This document shows, piece after piece, positions 32,478 through 40,690 of a stretch of DNA of 64,000 nucleotides. Numbering within the stretch: the first letter of the stretch is position 1; each line of letters begins with the position of its first letter. Below the pieces are notes generated by a model. The model did no database searches. It saw only the letters and a list, made by a program, of their open reading frames with translations, and was not told the origin of the DNA. This stretch comes from Kerstersia similis (lineage in GTDB: Bacteria > Pseudomonadota > Gammaproteobacteria > Burkholderiales > Burkholderiaceae_B), in contig NZ_CBCSIQ010000002.1 of NCBI RefSeq assembly GCF_965139615.1, positions 124,001 to 188,000 on the forward strand. The letters are read 5' to 3'. Position numbers and translations under genes: made by a program.

Positions 32478-33878
32478 ATGGTGCGAATGGTGGATGTTGC
32501 CGTGATCGGTGCCGGCACGGCCGGCCTGGGCGCATATCGCAGCGCCCGCGATCAGGGGGCCAGCGCCGTCCTGATCGAGAACGGCCCGTTCGGAACGACC
32601 TGCGCACGCGTTGGCTGCATGCCTTCCAAATTGCTGATTGCAGCGGCGGACGCCGCGCATGCGGCGCGGGATGGCGCCCCCTTCGGCGTACATGTCGATG
32701 CCGTGCGGGTGGATGGCGCGGAAGTGCTGGCGCGAGTCCGGCGTGAGCGGGATCGTTTTGTCGGATTTGTGCTCAAGGGGATGGAAAGCATTCCTGCCGG
32801 TGATATTTTACGCGGAACGGCGCGTTTTACCGCACCGGGCATGTTGGCAGTCGGCGAGGGCGAGCAGGAAACGCAGATTCAGGCACGGGCTATTGTGATC
32901 GCCACCGGGTCTTCACCTTATGTGGTGGAGAGCCTGGCTGGCCTGGGAGATCGCTTGTTGATCAATGACAACCTGTTTGAATTGGCCGATCTGCCACGCA
33001 GCATCGCCGTATTCGGGCCGGGGGTCATCGGACTGGAGCTGGGGCAGGCCTTGCACCGGCTGGGTGTGCGTACACATTTGTTCGGCGCACGCGGCAGTCT
33101 GGGCGGCATCAGCGACCCGGCCGTCAAGGCGGCGGCGTTGGCCGCCTTGAAGCAGGAAATGTCTCTGGACGTCCGTGCGCAGGTGCAGGCCATCCGGTCG
33201 GACAGCGACGGCGTGCACATCCGTTTCCTGGATGACGAAGGCCAGGCGCGGGAAGAACACTTCGAATACGTCTTGGCAGCGACAGGCCGCCGTCCGAATC
33301 TGGCCGCGCTGGATCTGGCCAAGGCAGGTTTGACACTGGATGAGCGCGGCCGTCTCGGGTATGACAGGCACACGCTGCGTATCGGTGATAGCGCAGTCTA
33401 TATTGCGGGCGACGCCAATGGCGATTTGCAGCTGTTGCATGAAGCCAGCGACGAGGGACGGATCGCAGGCCGCAATGCGGCGCGGCACCCGCAGGCCGAG
33501 CCGGGGCTGCGTCGCGCCGGACTGAGCGTGGTGTTTTCCGAGCCACAGATTGCCAGCGCGGGCCGCCGCTATGCGGAACTTGAACAATCCGGCGTGGATT
33601 TTGTCGTGGGCGAAGTCGATTTCAGCGACCAGGGCCGGGCCAGGGTGATGCGGCGCAACGCCGGGTTGTTGCGGGTCTATGCGCAGCGCAGTAACGGGCG
33701 CTTGCTGGGTGCCGAGCTTGCCGCGCCAGCCGGAGAACACCTGGCCCACCTGCTGGCGTGGTCGGTGCAGCAGCAAATGACCATTGGGCAAATGCTGGAA
33801 ATGCCGTTTTATCATCCGGTGGTGGAGGAGGGCCTGCGCACGGCGTTGCGCGACGCCCATGCCAAGCTGGCGCGCTGA
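32478..33878 (+). CDS. Dihydrolipoamide-dehydrogenase-like flavoprotein disulfide reductase
   Basis: The ATG at 32478 follows AAGGAGG, located inside the copZ end, and gives 466 residues. It has an N-terminal FAD motif (VAVIGAGTAGLGAY) and redox cysteines in TTCARVGCMPSK (C-x4-C near residues 41 and 46). The NAD motif is VFGPGVIGLELGQAL, and the C-terminal catalytic His-Glu pair appears as FYHPVVEEGL. It belongs to the class I disulfide reductases with lipoamide dehydrogenase, glutathione reductase and mercuric reductase. It is clearly different from the pyruvate-dehydrogenase LpdA at 48573. Close coupling with copZ suggests a role in thiol or metal redox; the substrate is unknown. Confidence 0.78.
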   Translation: MVRMVDVAVIGAGTAGLGAYRSARDQGASAVLIENGPFGTTCARVGCMPSKLLIAAADAAHAARDGAPFGVHVDAVRVDGAEVLARVRRERDRFVGFVLKGMESIPAGDILRGTARFTAPGMLAVGEGEQETQIQARAIVIATGSSPYVVESLAGLGDRLLINDNLFELADLPRSIAVFGPGVIGLELGQALHRLGVRTHLFGARGSLGGISDPAVKAAALAALKQEMSLDVRAQVQAIRSDSDGVHIRFLDDEGQAREEHFEYVLAATGRRPNLAALDLAKAGLTLDERGRLGYDRHTLRIGDSAVYIAGDANGDLQLLHEASDEGRIAGRNAARHPQAEPGLRRAGLSVVFSEPQIASAGRRYAELEQSGVDFVVGEVDFSDQGRARVMRRNAGLLRVYAQRSNGRLLGAELAAPAGEHLAHLLAWSVQQQMTIGQMLEMPFYHPVVEEGLRTALRDAHAKLAR

Positions 33879-33913
33879 TTCTTGCCGCGCTGATTCTTTC
33901 TGTTGCCCATATG

Positions 33914-33948
33914 AAAAGCCCGGCGGTATGTCACCGTCGGGCTTTTTT
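33914..33948 (+). terminator. Terminator after the copZ-flavoprotein operon
   Basis: AAAGCCCGGCGGT and ACCGTCGGGCTTT pair around a 5-nt loop, with an internal C-T mismatch, and TTTTTT follows. Confidence 0.85.
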
Positions 33949-33992
33949 CGGCCTCCCTGCCGTGCCTTATTCGGGTCAGGGCGAAGGCAGTT

Positions 33993-34241
33993 TTATTTGT
34001 TTTTTGTTACGAGGCCATAAATGAACAGAACGACGATGGCGCCGATGATCGAGGCGATCCAGCCGGCCGCCTGGCCAGCGGCAAGAAGACCCAGGCTGCG
34101 CGCCAGGAAACCACCGACGACAGAACCAACAATACCAAGAATGGCGGTCATGATGATGCCCATATCCTGCTTGCCGGGCATGATGGCGCGGGCGATAAGG
34201 CCAACGATGAAACCGACCACGATCATGATAATGAAATCCAT
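33993..34241 (-). CDS. GlsB/YeaQ/YmgE-family stress membrane protein
   Basis: The ATG at 34241, after AGGAGAATTG, gives 82 residues. The protein is three hydrophobic helices rich in Gly and Ala: MDFIIMIVVGFIVGLIARAI, then GIIMTAILGIVGSVVGGFLA and WIASIIGAIVVLFIYGLV. This is the transglycosylase-associated (GlsB/YeaQ) family, whose members respond to stress and are of unknown mechanism. A longer frame with 20 more residues is rejected because of the ribosome site. It stands alone, facing the flavoprotein terminator. Confidence 0.85.
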   Translation of the reverse strand: MDFIIMIVVGFIVGLIARAIMPGKQDMGIIMTAILGIVGSVVGGFLARSLGLLAAGQAAGWIASIIGAIVVLFIYGLVTKNK

Positions 34242-34407
34242 GCAATTCTCCTGTCTCGTGCTGGATGGTTTGCCAGGGGTGGCAACCCTGATGCAAATCA
34301 TAACAGTCAGGAATCATCGCTTTTGTGACTGGATACCTTCTCCAGCGGTGGGCATGTAAACGTGTGTGAGCAGTGGCCGTCACGGCGGCTGCGCAACGCG
34401 GGCAGCG

Positions 34408-35610
34408 CTACGGCAAGCGAGATGGCATATGCATGGCCGGTTTTGCAAGGAGCGCGACGACGACGGTAGCGCTGGCTATCACCACGGCGGCAGCCGACCA
34501 GTTCCAGTACTGGACGGCGCTGCCGACAATCATCGGGCCGACGATCTGCCCCAGGTTGTTGCCCTGCATCGTCAGGCCCATGACCAGGGGCACCAGGGCG
34601 CTGGTGCGAGCCGCCAAAGGAGCCGCCGACAGCAGTGTCGCCGGAATCAGGCCGCCAGCCGCCGCATAGACGATGCACAGCAGGAATGCGGGTGTGCCAG
34701 GCAGGATATCCATGAAAATGCCCAGCCCGCAGATACCCATGGCCAAACTGGCGCCGGCCAGTATCAGGGCGCGGGACATGCCTTTTGACAACAACAGGCC
34801 TGCGCCCAGATTGCCCAGGATACTGGCGGCGATGGCCAGCGCACTCAACTCTCCTGCGCCCTGATGAGTGACACTCATGCGTTCCATGAGCAGCACCGGC
34901 AGAAAACTGAACAAGGCGAAAAACATCAGGCAGTAAAGGCCGAAGATCGCGGCGATCAGCAACGGAGCGCGCGCTGTCAGCGTGTCCAGGGCATCGGCGG
35001 CCAGTTGCCGCCAGGATTGCCGGCGACGCACGCCGGTATCGGGGACCGCGATGAACACCGCGCCCACCGCCAGGACGGCCATGGCGGCGCAGGCCCACCA
35101 CAAGTCGCGCCAGGTTTCGAACCAGGGGCCTGCCAGCATTGCCAGCGCCATGCCGGCAGGCATGAAGCAACTCCATAAGGCCATCACCACATTGCGCCGG
35201 GGTGGCGTGGCAAGGGAGCCCAGGATGGATGGGGCGGCTACCGTGATCAGGAGGAAGCCAGCGCCTTCGATGACGCGTGTCCACAGCAGTTCCTCATACC
35301 CGCGCGACAAAGCGCCCAGGACACCGCCTGCCAGAACGATCAGCAGGCCCAGGCGCAGCACCCGGCGTGCACCCATGCGGCCCGTCCAGGCGCCAGCGAA
35401 CAGGCCGCCGATCAGGCCAAGCAGCGCAAAAACGCCTACCAGCCTGCCGATGGCCGCCAGGCCCAGGTGCAGGTCCGCCTGCAATAGTGGCGCTGCAATG
35501 ACGGCCTTGCCAACTTGCAAGGCGCCGACGATGCCTGCTGTTACGACGACGCCCACGGCCATCCAGGGCGTTGCCGGAGCGGCTGCCAACTGTTGGGCCG
35601 ATTGGGTCAT
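34408..35610 (-). CDS. Major facilitator superfamily transporter
   Basis: The 400-residue protein has about twelve hydrophobic helices in two halves. The MFS loop 2-3 motif is visible as GAWTGRMGARRVLRLGLLIV near residue 75. No family-specific signature is clear. Direction is probably export of a toxic or stress-related compound, because it is coupled by a 4-bp overlap to wrbA and divergent from a LysR regulator. That role is inference. Confidence 0.78.
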   Translation of the reverse strand: MTQSAQQLAAAPATPWMAVGVVVTAGIVGALQVGKAVIAAPLLQADLHLGLAAIGRLVGVFALLGLIGGLFAGAWTGRMGARRVLRLGLLIVLAGGVLGALSRGYEELLWTRVIEGAGFLLITVAAPSILGSLATPPRRNVVMALWSCFMPAGMALAMLAGPWFETWRDLWWACAAMAVLAVGAVFIAVPDTGVRRRQSWRQLAADALDTLTARAPLLIAAIFGLYCLMFFALFSFLPVLLMERMSVTHQGAGELSALAIAASILGNLGAGLLLSKGMSRALILAGASLAMGICGLGIFMDILPGTPAFLLCIVYAAAGGLIPATLLSAAPLAARTSALVPLVMGLTMQGNNLGQIVGPMIVGSAVQYWNWSAAAVVIASATVVVALLAKPAMHMPSRLP

Positions 35611-36239
35611 GGCCGGGCTCCGCCCTGGCGTCCTGCTTCAAGCGCCAGGGCGATTTGCGCAACGTGCCGGCCCTGGAAGCGGGCGCCGGCCAACTCGTTC
35701 TCGCCAGGGTGCCGGTAGTTGCCTTGGGCATCGTCGGCGAGTGTCGTGGCGCCATAGGGTGAGCCGCCGGTGATTTCGTCCATACGCAATTGCCCTTTGA
35801 AGCTGTATGGCAGGCCGACAACAATCATGCCCAGGTGCAGCAGGACGGTATGGGTGGACTGCAAGGTGGTTTCCTGCCCGCCATGCTGACTGCCGGTGGA
35901 GGTAAAGGCGCTACCTACCTTGCCGACCAGCAGGTCTTGCGCCCAGAGGCTGCCGGTGCAGTCGAGGAAGTTTTTCATCTGCGCAGCCATGTTGCCAAAG
36001 CGTGTCGGCGTGCCGATGATGATGGCATCGTAGTCAGCCAGTTCGGCGACATCAGCGATTTCCTCATGCTGTGGCATCCGGTAGCCGGCGGCTTGCGCCA
36101 CTGCGGGCGGCACCAGTTCAGGTACCCGCAGCAGCGTGACGGCGGCGGGTGTTTCACTGACGCCCTGGGCGACGGCCTGCGCCATGGTTTCGATATGTCC
36201 GTAAGATGAGTAATAGAGGATGAGTACCTTGGCCATCAT
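35607..36239 (-). CDS. wrbA: NAD(P)H:quinone oxidoreductase, WrbA family
   Basis: The 210-residue protein has a flavodoxin fold with the FMN phosphate loop YYSSYGHIETMAQAVAQG. It also has the WrbA segments GTPTRFGNMAAQMKNFLD, AFTSTGSQHGGQETTLQST and GLPYSFKGQ, then ITGGSPYGATTLA. WrbA reduces quinones by two electrons and so avoids radical formation. The start is one of two adjacent ATG codons (36239 or 36236). It is coupled to the MFS gene and divergent from the LysR gene at 36332. Confidence 0.92.
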   Translation of the reverse strand: MMAKVLILYYSSYGHIETMAQAVAQGVSETPAAVTLLRVPELVPPAVAQAAGYRMPQHEEIADVAELADYDAIIIGTPTRFGNMAAQMKNFLDCTGSLWAQDLLVGKVGSAFTSTGSQHGGQETTLQSTHTVLLHLGMIVVGLPYSFKGQLRMDEITGGSPYGATTLADDAQGNYRHPGENELAGARFQGRHVAQIALALEAGRQGGARP

Positions 36240-36286
36240 GGCTCCTTGTGGAAAGGTTCCAACTATTCTAGGCAGCCCATTCGATC

Positions 36287-36299
36287 TATCATAGCGATA
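36287..36299. promoter_or_regulatory. LysR-type box between wrbA and the LysR gene
   Basis: TATC-ATAGC-GATA is a T-N11-A motif with perfect dyad arms, in the 92-bp gap between the divergent genes. More GATA repeats follow toward the LysR start (36305-36337). This is the usual place for a LysR regulator to control itself and its divergent target. Confidence 0.55.
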
Positions 36300-36331
36300 T
36301 AAATTGATAGTTTTGATCGTTTATTTAGATA

Positions 36332-37249
36332 ATGATAGATCCTCTCACTCTGGACCAGATCCGCACATTCGTGGCTGTGGCGGATTGCGGCGGGTTTCGG
36401 GCTGCAGCCCAAAACCTGGCTCGCGTGCAATCGGCGGTCAGCACGAGCATTGCCAATCTGGAAGCGCAGTTGGGCGTGCCGTTATTCGACCGCAGCGGGC
36501 ATCGGCCGGTACTGACGCAAGAAGGGCAGGCTCTGCTGGCCGATGCCCAGGACCTGCTGCTCAGGGTGGACACCATGCGCGCTCGTGCGCGTGGTTTCGG
36601 CGCAGGCTTGGAGCATGAACTGGCACTGGTGGTCGATACCCTGTTTCCATTGGATGTCGTGGGTCACGCGCTCAGGGTCGTCCATGCCAGATATCCGACG
36701 GTGGCGCTACGCGTGGCTGTTGAACCCCTCGGCTACCCGGCCCAGGCGCTGATAGAGCGGCGCTGCAACCTGGCCATTATGGTGGGTGAGGATTTCCGCG
36801 AGCCACGTATCAGCCTGGAAGCGTTGGCCCCTGTCGTACAGGTGGTCGTGGCCGCGGCAGATCACCCGTTGGCGATGGTGGAGACTGGCCGCCTGCTGGG
36901 TCTGGCGGAATTGGCCGAGCATATGCAGATCGTGCTGGAAGATCCCACCTTGCTATCGGCTGGCCGGACTTTCGGGGTGTTGTCGCCAAGAACCTGCCGG
37001 GTCACGACCCAGGAAGCCAAACATGCCTTGATCAGGGCAGGCGTCGGCTGGGGGAGGTTGCCCCTCTGGCTGGTCGAGCCGGAATTGCAGGAAGGCAAAC
37101 TGGTGCGTATCAGGACGGATGCGCTGGGGCGGCAGGGTGAGGGGGTTCTGGAAAGTTATCTGGCACGGCGGCTGGACCAGCCCCATGGCCCGATAGCAAG
37201 GTTCCTGGCTGAAACCCTGCTCAGCCTGGTGCGGCAGGACAAAGTTTGA
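36332..37249 (+). CDS. LysR-family regulator, divergent from wrbA-MFS
   Basis: The 305-residue protein has the LysR winged helix at residues 5-63 (TLDQIRTFVAVADCGGFRAA, then VQSAVSTSIANLEAQLGVPL). A two-lobe ligand domain begins near residue 90 (ELALVVDTLFPLDVVGHALR). LysR genes next to divergent wrbA or other quinone reductases often respond to electrophiles or oxidants, so it probably activates wrbA-MFS. The ATG at 36332 lies immediately after the GATA-rich gap and has no clear ribosome site. Confidence 0.85.
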   Translation: MIDPLTLDQIRTFVAVADCGGFRAAAQNLARVQSAVSTSIANLEAQLGVPLFDRSGHRPVLTQEGQALLADAQDLLLRVDTMRARARGFGAGLEHELALVVDTLFPLDVVGHALRVVHARYPTVALRVAVEPLGYPAQALIERRCNLAIMVGEDFREPRISLEALAPVVQVVVAAADHPLAMVETGRLLGLAELAEHMQIVLEDPTLLSAGRTFGVLSPRTCRVTTQEAKHALIRAGVGWGRLPLWLVEPELQEGKLVRIRTDALGRQGEGVLESYLARRLDQPHGPIARFLAETLLSLVRQDKV

Positions 37250-37375
37250 AGCCGTCGCATTGTCTGTCAGGCCTGTCATGCGGTAGCACGAGACTGGCAG
37301 GCCGCGACAAGGCCGGTTCTGTCGTGTGTGGCGGAGCGAAGACCGCCATCATTGGGTGATGCGTGACGGATGGTC

Positions 37376-37413
37376 TCGAGCCGGCGGGCCGGGCCATGGG
37401 CTTGCCGGCTCGA
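37376..37413. terminator. Hairpin between the convergent LysR and CMD genes
   Basis: TCGAGCCGGC and GCCGGCTCGA form a perfect 10-bp stem around an 18-nt loop that is itself GC-rich. No T-run follows on either strand. It lies 34 bp from the end of the carboxymuconolactone-decarboxylase-family gene. Confidence 0.5.
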
Positions 37414-37446
37414 CTCAAGGCTGTGGTTTGAACGCACGCGGTCTGA

Positions 37447-37911
37447 TCAGGCCGGCGAGGGGCTGGCGTCGATGGCGGGCAGGGCGCGGAACCCTACACA
37501 CAGGCGATTCCAGGCATTGATGACGCCGATCGCCAGCGTGAGCTTGGTCATCTCCGCTTCTGTAAAAAAGGCGCGCAATGCGTCATAGGCTGCATCCGGG
37601 GCATGGGTCTGCGATACCAGCGTCAAGGACTCCGTCCAGCCCAGTACGGCGCGTTCGCGCTCGTCGAAAACCGGCGATTCGCGCCAGACGCTGACCAGGT
37701 GGATTTTCTGCTCGCTGAAGCCGTCATGACGCGCTTCCTTGACGTGCATGTCCACGCAAAACGCGCATCCATTGATTTGGGATGCTCGCAGATTGATCAG
37801 GTGGATGAGATCAGGCGCCAAGCCGGATTCCTCGGTCAGATATTGCGAAACGGAGGAAAGCGCCTGGTAGGCGTCGGGTGCGGCTTTGGCGAAATTGAAG
37901 CGGTTTTGCAT
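37447..37911 (-). CDS. Carboxymuconolactone decarboxylase / AhpD-family protein
   Basis: The 154-residue protein is an all-helical CMD-fold member. The redox motif is Cys49-x-x-Cys52 with His56 (NGCAFCVDMHVKEARHDGFS), the pattern of alkylhydroperoxidase AhpD-like proteins rather than the true decarboxylase. It probably reduces peroxides or relays thiol electrons. It lies 30 bp after an Rrf2 regulator in the same direction, so the pair is likely one redox-controlled operon. Confidence 0.85.
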   Translation of the reverse strand: MQNRFNFAKAAPDAYQALSSVSQYLTEESGLAPDLIHLINLRASQINGCAFCVDMHVKEARHDGFSEQKIHLVSVWRESPVFDERERAVLGWTESLTLVSQTHAPDAAYDALRAFFTEAEMTKLTLAIGVINAWNRLCVGFRALPAIDASPSPA

Positions 37912-37941
37912 GGCGTACTCCTGGGAAGAAAAGGCAAGGGG

Positions 37942-38454
37942 TCAGGCTTTCTGGATGGGAATGCGCTCGTGCGCCTGTAGGAACGAGCCACTGCGTTTGG
38001 CGATGGCGCCGTCGTCGCGCGCGCTGACGTCGGCAATAATGCTGGCGATGCTGACGGATCTGAGTTCGGCGCGATAGGCCTGTTCGGCGCGTTGCATGGC
38101 GGTGTTGATGCGGCAGGGGCCGGCAAGCATGGCGCAATCCGGCGGCAGGGGATTGGGGCCGCGGCGACGTATTTCCTGGCAGCGAAAGGCCGGCCCGGCG
38201 CCTTCCACGGCCAGGACGATATCCAATAGCGAAATCTCTGCCGGAGCGCGGCCGAGCCGATAGCCGCCCTTGGGGCCAGGCAGGGTCTGGAGAATACCGG
38301 CAGCGGAAAGCGCCTGCAGATGCTTGAGTAGATAGCTGGGCGATACCCCGTGGTATTCGGCCAGGGCCGCAGCCGAGAGCAAGCCTGCGGGGGAAAGTCC
38401 CGCCAGCAGGGTCACACTGTGTATGGCCTGTTCCACGCCGTCGCTGAGCTTCAT
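37942..38454 (-). CDS. Rrf2-family regulator with three cysteines
   Basis: The 170-residue protein has an N-terminal winged helix (DGVEQAIHSVTLLAGLSPAG; wing GPKGGYRLGRAPAEISLLDI). Three cysteines lie in the dimerisation region: Cys92 (FRCQEIRRRG), Cys107 and Cys114. Rrf2 proteins such as IscR and NsrR use three cysteines to bind an iron-sulfur cluster, but with shorter spacing (C-x5-C-x5-C or similar). Here it is C-x14-C-x6-C, so either a cluster with a loop or a thiol switch is possible. Directly upstream is a 43-bp perfect inverted repeat, the probable autoregulatory site. Confidence 0.82.
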   Translation of the reverse strand: MKLSDGVEQAIHSVTLLAGLSPAGLLSAAALAEYHGVSPSYLLKHLQALSAAGILQTLPGPKGGYRLGRAPAEISLLDIVLAVEGAGPAFRCQEIRRRGPNPLPPDCAMLAGPCRINTAMQRAEQAYRAELRSVSIASIIADVSARDDGAIAKRSGSFLQAHERIPIQKA

Positions 38455-38460
38455 GACGTT

Positions 38461-38503
38461 TTTCCTTTAATCATGGATATATTTTATCCATGATTAAAGG
38501 AAA
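38461..38503. promoter_or_regulatory. Perfect 19-bp inverted repeat in front of the Rrf2 gene
   Basis: The arm TTTCCTTTAATCATGGATA (38461-38479) is repeated in exact inverse at 38485-38503 around the 5-bp centre TATTT. The arm nearest the gene contains the GGAAA ribosome site, 6 bp from the ATG at 38454. A protein bound here, or an RNA hairpin of the transcript, would block expression of the regulator and the CMD gene. Confidence 0.75.
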
Positions 38504-38564
38504 ATGGGCAAAACTATGAAACCTGGCCCAGCCTAGCTGGCCGGCGCCGGCTGCGTGGCACGGA

Positions 38565-38601
38565 TAAAAAAAACGGCATGCAGGCCTGGCTGCATGCCGT
38601 T
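38565..38601 (-). terminator. Rho-independent terminator of the prlC operon
   Basis: On the minus strand AACGGCATGCAG and CTGCATGCCGTT form a perfect 12-bp stem with a 6-nt loop, followed by a run of eight T. It lies 20 bp after the prlC stop. Confidence 0.88.
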
Positions 38602-38620
38602 CATGTCCTGTCAGGGTCTG

Positions 38621-40690
38621 TCAGGGCTGGCCATCCATGCCGCTATGGCGCAGCAGGGCATCCATGCTGGCATCGCGCGCACGGAAGGCGCGGAAGGATT
38701 CTGCTGCCGGACGTTCACCGCCCACGGCCAGGATTTCCTTGCGGAATCGGGCGCCCGTGGCGGCATCCAGCGTAGAGCCATTGCCAGCCTGTGCTGCTTC
38801 CTCAAACGCGGCATAGGCGTCTGCCGACAATACCTCGGCCCATTTGTAGCTGTAATAGCCTGCGCCGTAGCCCCCCGCAAACAAGTGCGAAAAGCTATTG
38901 GGGAAACGGTGCCAGGCAGGCGGGTACAGGACGGCAACCTCCTGGCGTACCTTGTCGAGCACGGTCAGCACTTCCGCCATTACCATGGGGCGCACTTGCT
39001 GGTGCAGCAGCATGTCAAAAAGCGAGAATTCGATCTGCCGCAGCATTTGCATGCCACCCTGGAAGTTGCGGGCTGCCAGCAGCTTGTCAAACAATTCGCG
39101 TGGCAAGGGCTCACCCGTCTCCACGTGCGCCGACAGGCCTTGCACAACCTCCCACTCCCAGCAGAAATTTTCCATGAACTGAGATGGCAGTTCGATGGCG
39201 TCCCACTCCACCGCAGAGAAAGCCGACAATGCAGGCTCATCCACTTCCGACAGCAGGGCATGCAAGGCATGGCCGCTTTCATGGAACAGGGTGATGACAT
39301 CATCATGCGTCAGCAAGGCAGGGCGGCCATCTTGCGGGCTGGCAAAGTTGCAGATCAGATAGGCGACCGGTGTCTGGACGCCCGTCTCGCTCAGGCGGCG
39401 GTTGCGCTCGCCATCGACCCAGGCGCCACCTTGTTTGCCGGCACGGGCATACAGATCCATATGCAGGTGCCCCAGAATCTTGCCATCGGCCTGCGTCACG
39501 GCAAAACTGCGGACGTCCGGATGCCAGCCCGGCAGCTCGGCGGGCGTCAGCTTGACGCCAAATAGCGAGTTTGCGACGCCGAACAGGCCTTCCAGTACCC
39601 GTGGCAGCGTGAAATAGCGTTTTACCGTATCGTCGGAATAGGCGTAACGCTGTTCGCGCAAACGTTCCGCAGCAAACGGCACATCCCAGGGGGCCAGCGG
39701 ATCGAGCGCCAGTTCAGCGCGGGCGAAGGCTTGCAGGGCTGCCAGGTCGCTTTCGGCATAAGGCCGTGCACGTTGGGCCAGCGTGCGCAGGAATTCCGTC
39801 ACCTGCTCGGCGCTGTCGGCCATGCGGGTTTCCAGGCGCAGGGTGGCAAAATCCGTATAGCCCAGCAACTGCGCTTCCTCGGCCCGCAAGGCCAGCAGCT
39901 GTTCGATCTGCGGCCCGTTGTCGAAGCGCGCATCGCCGTTTTCCGAGGCCACGGTAGCGTAGCCTCGGTACAGCGTCTCGCGCAGGGAGCGATCACGGGC
40001 ATACTGCATGACGGGCAGATAGCAGGGCATCTTCAGCGTGAGCTTCCAGCCGGTTTTGCCTTCTTCCTGGGCGGCATTTCGGGCGGCCTGGCGGACATCA
40101 TCAGGCAGGCCGTCAAGCTGGGCTTCATCTTCGACATACAAGGCCCATGCATCGATGGCGTCCAGCACATTCTCGGAAAATTTCTGCGAGACCTGGGCTT
40201 GCTGCTCGGCATTGCGGGCATAACGCTCGCGTGCTTCGCCCTCCAGCGCGACGCCGCTCAGACGGAAGTCACGCAGGGCCAGTTCAAGCACACGCAGGCG
40301 TGCGGGGCTCCAGCCGCCGGCATGCTGCAGCCGCAGATACTGCTTGTAGAGACCTTCATGCAGGCCCACCCAGGTCGAAAACTCGCTGACCTTGGGCAGC
40401 ATCTCGTTGTAGGCGGCACGCAATTCCGGTGTGTTGACCACCGAGTTCAGGTGGCCGACGACAGACCAGGCACGCCACAGCTGCTCAGACGCCAGCTCCA
40501 GGGGCAGGACGACGGCCTCCCAGGTGGCGGGCAGCGCAGGCGAGGCCGCCTGCTCGACAGCCTGTCTGGCGTTTTCCAGCAAGGCATCTATTGCCGGCGC
40601 GATATGTGCCGGGGTAATGGCGGCGTAGTCGATATGCGCCGAAACCGGCACCATCAGGGGGTTATTGTCCAGCGCGGGATTCACACTCAT
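38621..40690 (-). CDS. prlC: Oligopeptidase A (M3 metallopeptidase)
   Basis: The 689-residue length and sequence match oligopeptidase A. The zinc site HESGH lies in VITLFHESGHALHALLSEVD near residue 468, with the third ligand in the following EWDAIELPSQFMENFCWE. The family end segment RFRKEILAVGGERPAAESFR is conserved. It is a cytoplasmic enzyme that degrades signal peptides and other oligopeptides. It overlaps folD by 4 bp and ends with a strong terminator. Confidence 0.94.
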   Translation of the reverse strand: MSVNPALDNNPLMVPVSAHIDYAAITPAHIAPAIDALLENARQAVEQAASPALPATWEAVVLPLELASEQLWRAWSVVGHLNSVVNTPELRAAYNEMLPKVSEFSTWVGLHEGLYKQYLRLQHAGGWSPARLRVLELALRDFRLSGVALEGEARERYARNAEQQAQVSQKFSENVLDAIDAWALYVEDEAQLDGLPDDVRQAARNAAQEEGKTGWKLTLKMPCYLPVMQYARDRSLRETLYRGYATVASENGDARFDNGPQIEQLLALRAEEAQLLGYTDFATLRLETRMADSAEQVTEFLRTLAQRARPYAESDLAALQAFARAELALDPLAPWDVPFAAERLREQRYAYSDDTVKRYFTLPRVLEGLFGVANSLFGVKLTPAELPGWHPDVRSFAVTQADGKILGHLHMDLYARAGKQGGAWVDGERNRRLSETGVQTPVAYLICNFASPQDGRPALLTHDDVITLFHESGHALHALLSEVDEPALSAFSAVEWDAIELPSQFMENFCWEWEVVQGLSAHVETGEPLPRELFDKLLAARNFQGGMQMLRQIEFSLFDMLLHQQVRPMVMAEVLTVLDKVRQEVAVLYPPAWHRFPNSFSHLFAGGYGAGYYSYKWAEVLSADAYAAFEEAAQAGNGSTLDAATGARFRKEILAVGGERPAAESFRAFRARDASMDALLRHSGMDGQP

